This document shows, one piece after another, positions 6,928-16,042 of a DNA stretch of 36,134 nucleotides. Numbering within the stretch: position 1 is the stretch's first letter; each line of letters opens with the position of its first letter. The translations under genes and the position numbers were made by a program. The notes beneath the pieces were generated by a model. The model saw only the letters and a program-made list of their open reading frames with translations. It ran no database searches and was not told where the DNA came from. The stretch spans positions 1-36,134 of the IMG/VR virus record IMGVR_UViG_3300044817_000011, one strand, 5' to 3'. The DNA comes from a virus.

Positions 6928-8805
6928 ATGCGTGAAGACTATGACATTGTAGGTAGTTACGATAATCAGCGTTACCCTTCGATAAACGCTGAACGCACTA
7001 TCAATATGTTTGAGTATTTGGACGAGAAAGCAAAGCGTCCAAAAATGTTATTGCCCACTTCTGGAATTATTGATGCGCAATTAGATTTTGATGGCGAGAC
7101 TGATGGATCTAGAGCATCTTTTGCATTTAAAGATGCATTTTATACGGTATTTGGGCCATCGGTTTTTAGAACGACTGGCACGATTGATAATCTTGTCACG
7201 ATTCAAATTGGAATTTTAGATGACCCAACAGGATATGTTGGGGTAGATGCAAATACATTCCAGGTCATATTTGTTGATGGTGTTGCCGGGTATATTTGGG
7301 ACACTAATGCAAATACATTCACAAAAATAAGTGATTCTTCTTTTCCATTAACTCCGATTGATGTTTGTCAGATCGATGGTTTTTTTATCGTTGCAAATGG
7401 CGGAACGAATCAATTCTTTATGAGTGGATTTGAGCAAGGGATGGTTTGGCATGGTGAAACATCGGTATTTACCGCCTCATCTGTGACTGATTTATTAACA
7501 CTCACTGGTAAGTCTAATGCAAATTTTCAGACGGGTGTGCCTGTTGAATTAAGCACAACTGGTGGCGGTGTTTTACCAACGGTTGCAGCAGGTGATCCAC
7601 TTAATACAACGACAATTTATTATGCAATTGCGGTAAGCCCAGTAACAACTAACCCTGGAACGATCAAGCTCGCTAGAAGTTATGCAGATGCGATTGCAGG
7701 TACTGCAATTGATCTAACTTCAAATGGTACTCCGACATTAAATATAGAAGTTTTTGGAGAACTACAAGCTGGAACAATTACGTCTCATCCTGGAAATATT
7801 GTGGCCTGTAGAACACTGCATCGCAGAGTATTTTTATTTTCCGAGAACTTCACGGAAGTTTGGGAAAATGCGGGACTCGGCACGAACCTACCTATACGCA
7901 GAACTAATTCATTATTAATGGAAGTTGGTACACCTGCAATCGGTAGTATCGCAACTGGCTTTGATCGAATGTTCTTTCTATCCCAAGACAAAGATGGTCT
8001 AGGGGCAGTAATGGAAGTGAAAGGGTCAGAATCTATCCCGGTCAGTAACCGTGCACTTGATTTCCAACTTGCTGAATATGCAGCAGACCAAACAAAGGGT
8101 GTGGATGATGCTCGCGGTATTATGATTAAAGAAAATGGCCTTATCTTTTATCGGCTCAATTTCACAGCGGCTAATCATACATTTGTTTTGAATGTCAGTA
8201 TGAGTTCAGCCCAAGATCCAAAATGGCATGAAGAAGAAGTGCTAAATGGTAACAGACATCCAGCTCAAACCCATGTGTATTACCAGGGCGTTAATTTTTA
8301 TGGTGATTATGAAGATGCTCGAATGTACATCGTCTCTTCTTCTCTACAAAATAATAATGGCGAAGTCATAAGACGTGCTCGTATCGGCAGACAAATGACG
8401 CCAAAAGGTTATAACCGCCTACGCATTGATCGATTCCATTTGGATGTTATCCAGGGAACGACAGCTATACCGATATTCATAAATTCCAACTTATTAGCAG
8501 AAAACGGTTTCGATATTTTAACTGAATCTGAAAGCACTATTTTATTAGACCAGCAACAGATCGCAGCAGTTGGTGGCCCTCAACCTCAAGTATTTTTCAG
8601 TGTCTCAAAAGATGGTGCTCAAACGTGGGGTTATACAACTATTTCGACCATGGGAAAGATCGGAGAGCGCACTTATAGAACGGTCTGGAGAAAACTTGGA
8701 ACGACTCCAAGAGGACAGGGTTTTGTACCAAAAATTGAATTTTATAACCAAGTGCCATTTGTCATATTGGGTGCCGCTTGGGATTACGAAGTGTTGCCGG
8801 AGTAG
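6928..8805 (+). CDS. P22 gp10-like packaged-DNA stabilisation / tail hub protein
   Basis: The 625-residue product matches gp10-type tail factors in size class and style. An N-terminal segment with YDNQRYPSINAERTINMFEY is characteristic of these proteins, and it is followed by a long beta-propeller-like body with repeated beta strands. In P22, gp10 binds below gp4, closes the portal channel and holds the packaged DNA. It starts just after the gp4-like stop (TACTAATATG), so the two are probably translated together. Confidence 0.75.
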   Translation: MREDYDIVGSYDNQRYPSINAERTINMFEYLDEKAKRPKMLLPTSGIIDAQLDFDGETDGSRASFAFKDAFYTVFGPSVFRTTGTIDNLVTIQIGILDDPTGYVGVDANTFQVIFVDGVAGYIWDTNANTFTKISDSSFPLTPIDVCQIDGFFIVANGGTNQFFMSGFEQGMVWHGETSVFTASSVTDLLTLTGKSNANFQTGVPVELSTTGGGVLPTVAAGDPLNTTTIYYAIAVSPVTTNPGTIKLARSYADAIAGTAIDLTSNGTPTLNIEVFGELQAGTITSHPGNIVACRTLHRRVFLFSENFTEVWENAGLGTNLPIRRTNSLLMEVGTPAIGSIATGFDRMFFLSQDKDGLGAVMEVKGSESIPVSNRALDFQLAEYAADQTKGVDDARGIMIKENGLIFYRLNFTAANHTFVLNVSMSSAQDPKWHEEEVLNGNRHPAQTHVYYQGVNFYGDYEDARMYIVSSSLQNNNGEVIRRARIGRQMTPKGYNRLRIDRFHLDVIQGTTAIPIFINSNLLAENGFDILTESESTILLDQQQIAAVGGPQPQVFFSVSKDGAQTWGYTTISTMGKIGERTYRTVWRKLGTTPRGQGFVPKIEFYNQVPFVILGAAWDYEVLPE

Positions 8806-8807
8806 TT

Positions 8808-9080
8808 ATGGCTAGAGATTTTGACAGCTTCCCGACTTATGACCCTGTTATTAAATCAGGATCACTTTATTTAAGTAGTGTTTGGTCGGATTTTGTGGCG
8901 ACTTTTGTGCAGACATTACAAGAGTATTTATCGCAATACGGAATATTTGTCCCTCGTCTCAGTGAAGAGGAAAGAGATGATATTACGACACCTGTTCTCG
9001 GACAGTTAATTTTTAATACTACAACTAGCAAATTTCAGGGGTACGAAGGTTCCCCAGGTGTTTGGACTAATTTGATATAG
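8808..9080 (+). CDS. Small tail protein with a fibre-tip-like C-terminus, 90 aa
   Basis: The start is ATG 8808, two bases after the gp10-like stop, with CCGGAG upstream. The C-terminal part (PVLGQLIFNTTTSKFQGYEG followed by VWTNL) is a common trimeric beta motif in phage fibres and needles. The N-terminal half is helical. Position after the hub gene is where P22 encodes its tail needle (gp26), but this protein is much shorter, so it may be a reduced needle or adaptor. The role is inferred. Confidence 0.65.
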   Translation: MARDFDSFPTYDPVIKSGSLYLSSVWSDFVATFVQTLQEYLSQYGIFVPRLSEEERDDITTPVLGQLIFNTTTSKFQGYEGSPGVWTNLI

Positions 9081-9097
9081 ACACAAGGAATGTGACT

Positions 9098-9772
9098 ATG
9101 GCAATGCCAGAATATGCTCAAAATGCTTTGTACAGCAGTGGCGCCGGTGGCATGGGCGGTATGGGTGGAGCTGGGGGAATGATTGGGTCAGGAATAGGCG
9201 GCCTTTTAGGCGGTCTATTTGGTGATTCCGGTGCGCCATACGGCGCTGCAATGGATGAATATGAACGATGGGCAAATAAGGCTCAAGGTGTTCAAAATCC
9301 ATTTCTGCAAGCTGGAACGGGTGCTATCCCACAATATCAAGAATGGCTAAATAAGATGAAAGATCCATCAGGGTTTATGAATAATCTGATGGGCAATTAT
9401 CAGCAATCTCCTTATGCGCGATATCTCACAAATCAATCACTTCATGCAGGACAAAATGCAGCAAGCGCGAGTGGCCTATCTGGTTCAACGCCATTTCTGC
9501 AACAGATGCAGCAAAATGCCGGAAATATATCCTCAGGTGATATGAATAACTGGTTACAAAAAGCGCTAGGTATTAATTCGCAATATGGTCAAGGTGTTGG
9601 AAATATGATGAACATGGGTCAGAACTCAGCTAATGCCTTGACGAATATGTATGGCGATATGGGTAAATCGATGGGTGAAGCGGCTTATGGTCAGAAAGCT
9701 GGACAAAATGGCGATTTCTGGAATGCGATTGGTGGCGGCGCACAATTAGCTGCCGGTTTATTGATGTTATAG
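9098..9772 (+). CDS. Ejection-type internal virion protein, P22 gp7-like
   Basis: ATG 9098 has AAGGA at proper spacing; a GTG six bases earlier is less likely. The 224-residue product starts with a Gly/Met/Ala-rich low-complexity stretch (about residues 16-45) that includes a glycine-zipper-like GIGGLLGGLFG. It then has Asn/Gln/Ala-rich helical segments and ends with a hydrophobic AALLAAGLLML-like tail. These are features of proteins ejected with the DNA to form a conduit through the envelope. It is the first of three adjacent genes of this type, as with P22 gp7, gp20 and gp16. Named by position and composition, not by catalytic motifs. Confidence 0.65.
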   Translation: MAMPEYAQNALYSSGAGGMGGMGGAGGMIGSGIGGLLGGLFGDSGAPYGAAMDEYERWANKAQGVQNPFLQAGTGAIPQYQEWLNKMKDPSGFMNNLMGNYQQSPYARYLTNQSLHAGQNAASASGLSGSTPFLQQMQQNAGNISSGDMNNWLQKALGINSQYGQGVGNMMNMGQNSANALTNMYGDMGKSMGEAAYGQKAGQNGDFWNAIGGGAQLAAGLLML

Positions 9773-9784
9773 AGGGTAGTAATC

Positions 9785-11074
9785 ATGGCATTACCATTAC
9801 CTAAAGTTGTCCCTGATGTTGGCCCAGGTGGCCCTCTTGTCACTGCAATGGGCGGCATGAATGCGCTACAAAAGAAAATACTAGAGAACCAATATTATGG
9901 GCCAAACATCGAATCTGAGATGGCCCAACGTAATGCACTCACAAATCGATATAACACGCTAACGCCATTAGAAGCACAACATTATCAATTGCAAAACCAA
10001 TATTATGCACCAAACATCGAGTCAGAAATGGCTTATAGGAATGCCCAACGTGGAGCTATTCCGTCTGAGGTAGCATTACGCCAATCACAGATGGGTTTGG
10101 CTCAACAACAAGCTAATAAACTGAAAATGTTTAATGAACATCCTGGTTTTTATGGTGGAGAAGATGCGAAAACTTTAGAGTTTCTAAGGATGCAAGGATA
10201 TATCCCGAACCCTGCTCAGCAGGGTGCTGCCAATCCTATGAATGCAACATCACCACAGCCAAATGGCCAAAGTGGTGGAAATGCCTTAAATTTTAGTGGC
10301 AATAATGCAGCCCCTTACAATGTTGGAAATCCACTCGTCAATTCCGTATTGAATAGACGTTATGCGCAACCTGCATATCAGCAACAAATGACAAATGCAT
10401 TTGATTGGGTTCATACAACGCCTGACGCTAAAAATTATGAGATTGCGGTTGGCGCTGGAATGGGTATAACCCCTGATGCTTTTGTAGCTGAAAGAACAAA
10501 AGGAAAATCAATCGCACAAATTGCACAAGATCATGGTTTTAATCCTAATCAATTACCAGAGCCAGACTTTTTACCAACGAAAGGCAACATCACTAAATTA
10601 AAGAGCCGACAAGCAGCGCTTAAAGAAGCATCTTCATTAAATAAATTTGTGACAGAAGCTTTAGCCCCTTATTCAAGTCAAATCAATGGAAGATCCTTCC
10701 AGCAAATTGCAGATGTAATAAGTGGTCAGAATAAAGAAGCGCAAAAGAAATTCTTTGCTGGGTACATGTTAACGCCAGAGGTTGCCAATATTCGTCAAAA
10801 TTTAGCTCAGGGTAATGTTGGTGTCACTGCATCTCAGGAAATTATGCAAAGAAGTTTGATGAATATTAAACCGTTCACCTCACTAATTGACCCAGAAGTA
10901 TTTAAAGGTGCTCAAGAATTAGCAGATCAAAAATTATCTGAAGCTTTTGGGGAAGCTGAAAAAGTTTACCAAGTGGCCAAGCCTTCTAAAAAATCAGGAT
11001 TAAAACCCATTAATGAAATGACACTTGAAGAATTAAAGGCAGAGAGAGATCGATTAAGGGGGAATAATGAGTAA
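9785..11074 (+). CDS. Ejection-type internal virion protein, gp20-like position
   Basis: The 429-residue product is Gln/Asn/Ala-rich and largely helical. It contains an imperfect internal repeat near residues 30-80, where the NQYYxPNIESEMAxRNA unit occurs twice. It is the second of three ejection-type genes, and its stop overlaps the next start by eight bases. The C-terminal part has charged helices. P22 gp20 is of similar size (471). No enzyme motif is evident. Confidence 0.6.
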   Translation: MALPLPKVVPDVGPGGPLVTAMGGMNALQKKILENQYYGPNIESEMAQRNALTNRYNTLTPLEAQHYQLQNQYYAPNIESEMAYRNAQRGAIPSEVALRQSQMGLAQQQANKLKMFNEHPGFYGGEDAKTLEFLRMQGYIPNPAQQGAANPMNATSPQPNGQSGGNALNFSGNNAAPYNVGNPLVNSVLNRRYAQPAYQQQMTNAFDWVHTTPDAKNYEIAVGAGMGITPDAFVAERTKGKSIAQIAQDHGFNPNQLPEPDFLPTKGNITKLKSRQAALKEASSLNKFVTEALAPYSSQINGRSFQQIADVISGQNKEAQKKFFAGYMLTPEVANIRQNLAQGNVGVTASQEIMQRSLMNIKPFTSLIDPEVFKGAQELADQKLSEAFGEAEKVYQVAKPSKKSGLKPINEMTLEELKAERDRLRGNNE

Positions 11075-12788
11075 TTCCCGTTTAGATGAAATCAATCAAG
11101 AAATAGATCGACGAGAAGCTATTGAGGCTGAGATCAGTAAAAGAGAATCTCAATCCCAACAACAACCTGAAGAGCCTTATAAAAGAAATGTCGAAGATGT
11201 TGTTAGAGATTTAGGTGCGGGGGTTGCAAGAGGTTCACAAAATCTAGCTTCAGGGTTATTGGAAGGTGGTGAATATCTAACTAGAAAAGGTGCTGAGAAA
11301 TTAGGGAATAGCTTAGGTCATCCTGTCAAAGTTCCTTATTGGAATGCTCGCGAATTTATGGGTTTGGAAGGTAAAAATCCGATTGATTTGGGGGGAATGA
11401 TTCAAGGGAAACATCCTGATGCATTGTCACAAGCTGTCGGCCAGTTCGGACTTCCTGCCGGTATTGGAGGCGCCAATATGTTGAGACAGGCTGCCACACA
11501 AGGGGCATATGCGGCTTCACAAGCATCGCCCAATGAAAAGAATGCTTTTGGGCTACTTCCTTCTGGCAGACCTGGTGCTGCAATTGAAGGTGTGGCTTTA
11601 GGTGCTTTGCCATTCGCATTTCCAAAGATATTGGGAGTTGCTAAAAATGCACTTAATGATCTTTTCGGTGCTGAAAAAACAACTAAGAATTTCCTTAAGG
11701 ATTTGTCTAGTGGAAAAAGTATTACAGATAACATGAAAGACTTATCTCAAAGGTTAAGAGAAGGTCAAAACACAGCTAAAGAAGCAGCACTTATTCCTAA
11801 GCGTGAAGTCATGGCAGAAAGTGGTGATGAAAGAATATTCCCATCACAAGTCAAAGGTAAAGAAGTAACAAATAAAACAGCTTCGATATTTTCTGATCAT
11901 CCAGACAATATTACGCCTGATAAAATTGCTCAGCATGAAAAGGCACTTAAACAATATTATAAAGATGGTGATATTGATGCTTTGATTGAAAAAGGTGAAG
12001 ACACTTTTAATCATCCAGGATTATCTGAAAAAGATATCGCAGCACTCGATCAAGCACTGATTCCAGAAAAAGCTGTTAAAGGTGAATATCTTAAAATTAA
12101 AAATGCTGAGGAACATTATTCAGACTTAATACAAGAAGCACATGATGCTTATTCTAAAAATCCAACGTTTAGAAACTCTGATGTATTACGGTCAAGGTTG
12201 TTTAAACGTATTAATGAATTAAATAAAGAGAAAAAAAGGGTGGGCGCTTTGTCTGATAATAAAGACAGAGAGCTAGCGGCACTAACTAAAAGTAGAAGTG
12301 CGATTATTAAAGATCAGGATAATTTAATTAAAACGTTTTCACCTGAAAATAAAGGTAAATACGGTAAATTTAATCAAACGTGGCGTGAAGATGTTCGTGC
12401 ATACGAAGAAGCAGGATCAACTATTAAAAACCTTAAAAATGGTTATTTGCAAACTATTACGCCAGCAAAAATAACGAATGCATTTGCATTCCCTGAGTTA
12501 AAGCCAGAACTACAAAGAATTTTAAAACACATCGGTCCAGAAGGCGTTAATAACATCGTATTTAATGAATTAGGTCGTACAACAAATGCAAAAGCTGCCA
12601 TTAGGTTGATTGAAAATTTAGAAAGGAATAAAGGATTTTCAAGCTATATAACACCTGAAATTAGGAATTTTTATAACACGGCTAAAAGACAATTACGAAA
12701 CAAAAATATGCTTAAGGTTGGATCTGGTATTGCAGGTGCTGGCGCTCTTTATGAAACAGGAAAGAATGCATTAATACCTAGAATCTAA
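11067..12788 (+). CDS. Ejection-type internal virion protein, gp16-like position
   Basis: The 573-residue product starts inside the end of the upstream gene with a GGGGG ribosome site. An N-terminal charged helix is followed by hydrophobic Gly/Ala-rich stretches (about residues 110-200) that may be membrane-active. Then come long Lys/Glu-rich helices and a short hydrophobic Gly/Ala segment near the C-terminus. P22 gp16, the largest ejection protein (609), has a similar size and position. No lytic transglycosylase motif was recognised. Confidence 0.6.
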   Translation: MSNSRLDEINQEIDRREAIEAEISKRESQSQQQPEEPYKRNVEDVVRDLGAGVARGSQNLASGLLEGGEYLTRKGAEKLGNSLGHPVKVPYWNAREFMGLEGKNPIDLGGMIQGKHPDALSQAVGQFGLPAGIGGANMLRQAATQGAYAASQASPNEKNAFGLLPSGRPGAAIEGVALGALPFAFPKILGVAKNALNDLFGAEKTTKNFLKDLSSGKSITDNMKDLSQRLREGQNTAKEAALIPKREVMAESGDERIFPSQVKGKEVTNKTASIFSDHPDNITPDKIAQHEKALKQYYKDGDIDALIEKGEDTFNHPGLSEKDIAALDQALIPEKAVKGEYLKIKNAEEHYSDLIQEAHDAYSKNPTFRNSDVLRSRLFKRINELNKEKKRVGALSDNKDRELAALTKSRSAIIKDQDNLIKTFSPENKGKYGKFNQTWREDVRAYEEAGSTIKNLKNGYLQTITPAKITNAFAFPELKPELQRILKHIGPEGVNNIVFNELGRTTNAKAAIRLIENLERNKGFSSYITPEIRNFYNTAKRQLRNKNMLKVGSGIAGAGALYETGKNALIPRI

Positions 12789-12847
12789 TTCAATAGGACA
12801 TTAATAGAGATGATTGTAAAATATCTTAGAAAACGAGGAAGTTTATA

Positions 12848-14488
12848 ATGACAATATCGCATGTAATAGCGCCCAATCCATATTGGTCTATCATAGACAA
12901 TGTCGGGCTATTAGCAGGCGGAGCAAAACTCTATACTCGTAGTAGCAGAAACCCAAGTATTGATAAAGTTGCATTTCAAGATGCAGCAGGAACAATCCCT
13001 TATACTAATCCAATTATTTTTGATTTAAATGGCACGAAGCCACCTATTTACTGGAGAATCGATAGTGATGATCCGGGTGATCTCTATTACATAGAAGCAC
13101 GTGATGCTGATGATACTTTTCTTTGGTCTATAAACTCATGGCCGCAAGGTATTGGAACTGGTGGTGGTGGCACTGATGTCACAACTTATATTTCATTACA
13201 GAATTATCTTACGAATGGTGTTTTCCAAGATCACACAGATGCAACAGCTTCACCTATTGCGCAACAACATACGAAGATTGCGCCAAGTAATCATAAAGGT
13301 TTTACACCAGCGGAATCTAATCCCATTGTTTCAAGCACGAGTGGTATTTTAGCGCCCGATATTTGGTTTACAAAAAGTAACACTAACGCGAATGATCAAA
13401 TTACTTATCCAGAATTTACGCTAGGCGACACATTCACAGATGATGTATGCCCTGTATTTTATGTAAGGTATGTTTGTACAAATTCTCCACTTGGGGAAAC
13501 TTATAAATGTTTTCAGTTCCCTATCGTACAGAAAGTCCAAAACCTTACTAATAAGCGTATGACTTTTCAAATATGGGCAAAAGCAGCATCGCCTGTAAGT
13601 CTCACACTTTACATAAAACAATATTTTGGATCATCGCCTGGGGCATCCGCAGAAGTTAGAACAACCATATCACCAACTTTAAATCTAACAACTGCCTGGC
13701 AAGAATTTACTATTCCATTCACTGTTCCATCCGTGGGCGGAAAGACATTAGGTGCTGTGGGCGTACAAACTGATGATGATGCTTTATATGTTCAGCTTGA
13801 GATGCCTTTAGGTGTTCCCTGCGATATTAATATGACAAAAGCAACGCTTCATCTTGGCGATCTAACTACTGAAGACCAAGATTTTGAGATCTATGATCAG
13901 ATCGACTCTATCACTCAAACACCACGTACTGGCGATATGCGTATTGGCTATAGCGCAAATCCACCGCAAGGATGGGTCGCATGTAACACAAGTATCGGTA
14001 ATGTTGGTTCAGGTGCGACACGTCATAATAAAGACACATTCCAGCTTTATGCGCTTCTTTACACAAATGTCATAGATACTTATGCCGCTGTTGCAGGCGG
14101 AAGAACGGGGACAACGGTTGCAGATGCAGTAACAGATTTCTTGGCTAACAAGGCAATGACTCTGATGCCAGTGATGGGTCGTGTCATTGGTGCAGCTGGT
14201 GCTGGCAGCGGTCTTAGTGTGAGAGGACTTGGTGAATTTCTAGGTACAGAAACAATCGTCGTTGCGGATATGCCATTACATGACCATCCAGGATCAACGC
14301 TTTCATATGTTAATGCTGATCCACCATTTGATCCACCGAACGCTGTCTTAACCAGAGATATTGTCACTGGAACAACTGCCACTCCGTTACATATCGCACC
14401 ACAAGGTGGCGGTACGCTCAACGTGTCTGGTCAAGCGGCCGGTAAAATGCAACCTACAGCATTCACGAATGTGTTTATTAAACTTTAA
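12848..14488 (+). CDS. Tail fibre / spike with C-terminal collar domain
   Basis: The 546-residue product begins with a segment (LLAGGAKLYTR, then DLNGTKPPIYW) resembling head-binding domains of tailspikes, which tend to carry a GGxLYTY pattern. A Gly-rich linker lies near residue 105. The middle (about 200-345) looks like a beta-sandwich carbohydrate-binding module. The C-terminus (from about 370) has phage tail-collar features: GDMRIGY, PPQGWVAC, then a long loop and VVADMPLHDHPG. It is the first fibre gene of the tail cluster and likely part of the receptor-binding apparatus. GAGGAAG precedes the start. Confidence 0.75.
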   Translation: MTISHVIAPNPYWSIIDNVGLLAGGAKLYTRSSRNPSIDKVAFQDAAGTIPYTNPIIFDLNGTKPPIYWRIDSDDPGDLYYIEARDADDTFLWSINSWPQGIGTGGGGTDVTTYISLQNYLTNGVFQDHTDATASPIAQQHTKIAPSNHKGFTPAESNPIVSSTSGILAPDIWFTKSNTNANDQITYPEFTLGDTFTDDVCPVFYVRYVCTNSPLGETYKCFQFPIVQKVQNLTNKRMTFQIWAKAASPVSLTLYIKQYFGSSPGASAEVRTTISPTLNLTTAWQEFTIPFTVPSVGGKTLGAVGVQTDDDALYVQLEMPLGVPCDINMTKATLHLGDLTTEDQDFEIYDQIDSITQTPRTGDMRIGYSANPPQGWVACNTSIGNVGSGATRHNKDTFQLYALLYTNVIDTYAAVAGGRTGTTVADAVTDFLANKAMTLMPVMGRVIGAAGAGSGLSVRGLGEFLGTETIVVADMPLHDHPGSTLSYVNADPPFDPPNAVLTRDIVTGTTATPLHIAPQGGGTLNVSGQAAGKMQPTAFTNVFIKL

Positions 14489-14500
14489 AGGAATTAGAAG

Positions 14501-14803
14501 ATGGCTGTTCAATTAGTTGACGTTCCACCTCTCGATCCTAATGCCTATACAGGCCCTACTCGAATTATGTCAGGAGTAGCAAGGACAGGTGATGTAACGC
14601 TCGATACGCTTTATGGGCCGAATGGATCAGTTGAATTTGCTCGATGGATTTATATCGGAACAACTGGCGCACTTTCATATGTTAAATGGAATGGCGCCAC
14701 GCAAGTCTTAAGTGGTATTGCTGCTGGTGTTTGGCATCCTATTTACTCAATCAAAGTAAATACGGCTGGAACAACGGCGACCAATATCGTTTGGGGAAGT
14801 TAG
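14501..14803 (+). CDS. Spike-base-like small virion protein, 100 aa
   Basis: The product carries IYIGTTGALSYVKWNG, then a GVWHPIYSIKVNTAGTTATNI block. This resembles small spike-base or decoration proteins that share the pattern YxGxxGxxxxxxxxG...GxxxP...xTxA. It starts 12 bases after the fibre stop with a weak AAGGAATTAGAAG site. It probably caps or anchors fibres at the tail base. The family assignment is from memory of the pattern. Confidence 0.6.
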   Translation: MAVQLVDVPPLDPNAYTGPTRIMSGVARTGDVTLDTLYGPNGSVEFARWIYIGTTGALSYVKWNGATQVLSGIAAGVWHPIYSIKVNTAGTTATNIVWGS

Positions 14804-14852
14804 CTAACTTCAAAACGTAATATTACTCATTATTGAAAAAAGGACTTTTCAA

Positions 14853-15845
14853 ATGACAACGACATATTCACAAACCGTATTCTCGCCTTGGTTAACTCCT
14901 GTTCGTTTAGTATCAGTTGCAAACATTGCAGGTACTTATAACAACGGTCAAGAAGGCGTTGGTGCAACTCTTACAATCGCCGCAAGCTCACTTACAATTG
15001 ATAGCGTTCTTTGTGTTGTTGGTGATCGCGTATTACTTCAAACACAAACCAATACTAATGAACAAGGTATTTATATTGTTAAGAGCATTGGTACGACTGT
15101 TGTGTTAGAACGTGCCGATGATCAGCAATGTATAGAACAGATTAAAGCTGGTCAGTATGTTTCTGTTGGTGCAGGTTCTGTACAAGCAGGTAACATTTTT
15201 ACTATCGTTGAACCAATTCCTGCAATCTTTGGTGTTGATGCCTTAGTTATTAATGCAGATCCATCTGCTGCTGGTGTCGCTTTCTCTGGAGGCCCATCTG
15301 TTGCTAATGCATTAGCCGTATTTTCTGATACTGCCGGTAATATCAAGCCAGCAACAACGACTGTAACTTTAGGTCAACCGTTCTCTGTAGCAGGCCCAAT
15401 TACCTCAACCACTGGAAATATCACATCAGGTTCATCTGCTGATGCTGGTACTTTTATTTCATTTCCAGCAACGGCTGCTAACGGCACATTCATCATGGCT
15501 GCTGCTAATGCGGGTGCAGCATTTAATACCACTATTAGTAATGGCACGATGGCTCAATCAACCGTTTATACGATTGGTGATATCGGCGCTGCAACTGGTG
15601 GCATTCCAGTCGCAACTGGCGCAGTCCGCATGAAAGTGGTTGCAGATGCAGCGGCTGCTGGTGGTAGTGCGACACAAAATATCGTCGATGCTTTCTGTAC
15701 CGCAGCAAGTGTTGTAATAGCTGTGTGGCAAACCCAAGCAAATGCCGCGGTTATTCGTCGCGTCGTACCTGGTGTTGGTTCATTCGATGTTATTTCTGAT
15801 GTTGATGCCGGTGTTGGAACACTTAACTACGTCATTTTCAAATAA
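14853..15845 (+). CDS. Tail fibre protein with beta-rich repeat domain
   Basis: The 330-residue product is Ala/Thr/Gly-rich and beta-prone. Residues 25-125 hold a domain found in many fibres: YNNGQEGVGATLTI, then VGDRVLLQTQTNTNEQGIY and a TIV..P stretch. The same domain occurs in the larger fibre at 18115, showing mosaic reuse. The C-terminus (about 190-330) is low-complexity at first and then beta-rich, ending in LNYVIFK. AAAAGGAC precedes the start. It probably contributes to receptor recognition or fibre assembly. Confidence 0.65.
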   Translation: MTTTYSQTVFSPWLTPVRLVSVANIAGTYNNGQEGVGATLTIAASSLTIDSVLCVVGDRVLLQTQTNTNEQGIYIVKSIGTTVVLERADDQQCIEQIKAGQYVSVGAGSVQAGNIFTIVEPIPAIFGVDALVINADPSAAGVAFSGGPSVANALAVFSDTAGNIKPATTTVTLGQPFSVAGPITSTTGNITSGSSADAGTFISFPATAANGTFIMAAANAGAAFNTTISNGTMAQSTVYTIGDIGAATGGIPVATGAVRMKVVADAAAAGGSATQNIVDAFCTAASVVIAVWQTQANAAVIRRVVPGVGSFDVISDVDAGVGTLNYVIFK

Positions 15846-15851
15846 CAATAT

Positions 15852-15869
15852 AGGGGTGGCAACACCCCT
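15852..15869 (+). terminator. GC-rich hairpin after a fibre gene
   Basis: AGGGGTG-GCAA-CACCCCT forms a 7-bp stem with a tetraloop. The tail is TATTAAT rather than a T-run, so termination would be weak. It may instead stabilise the upstream mRNA. Confidence 0.45.
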
Positions 15870-15886
15870 TATTAATAAGGTTGTTT

Positions 15887-16033
15887 ATGAATTGGTATGG
15901 CGGTGGTTTTATACCGATCATTATTTACCAAGGGTTCACTGAGGAAGTTTTACTCCCTCTCGAACTTATTACGCACACGAATTTAAACATCATGACTCAT
16001 TTGTCACAGAATATTCAGGTTCAACAGCCATAA
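15887..16033 (+). CDS. Microprotein between fibre genes, 48 aa
   Basis: An ATG preceded by AATAAGG opens a 48-codon frame that ends nine bases before the next fibre start. The N-terminus reads MNWYGGGFIPIIIYQGF, hydrophobic and Gly-rich, followed by a polar half (EEVLLPLELITH and onward). Packing between two fibre genes without loss of space supports a real gene. It might be a small tail or membrane-associated factor; I recognise no family. Confidence 0.5.
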   Translation: MNWYGGGFIPIIIYQGFTEEVLLPLELITHTNLNIMTHLSQNIQVQQP

Positions 16034-16042
16034 GGATATGAC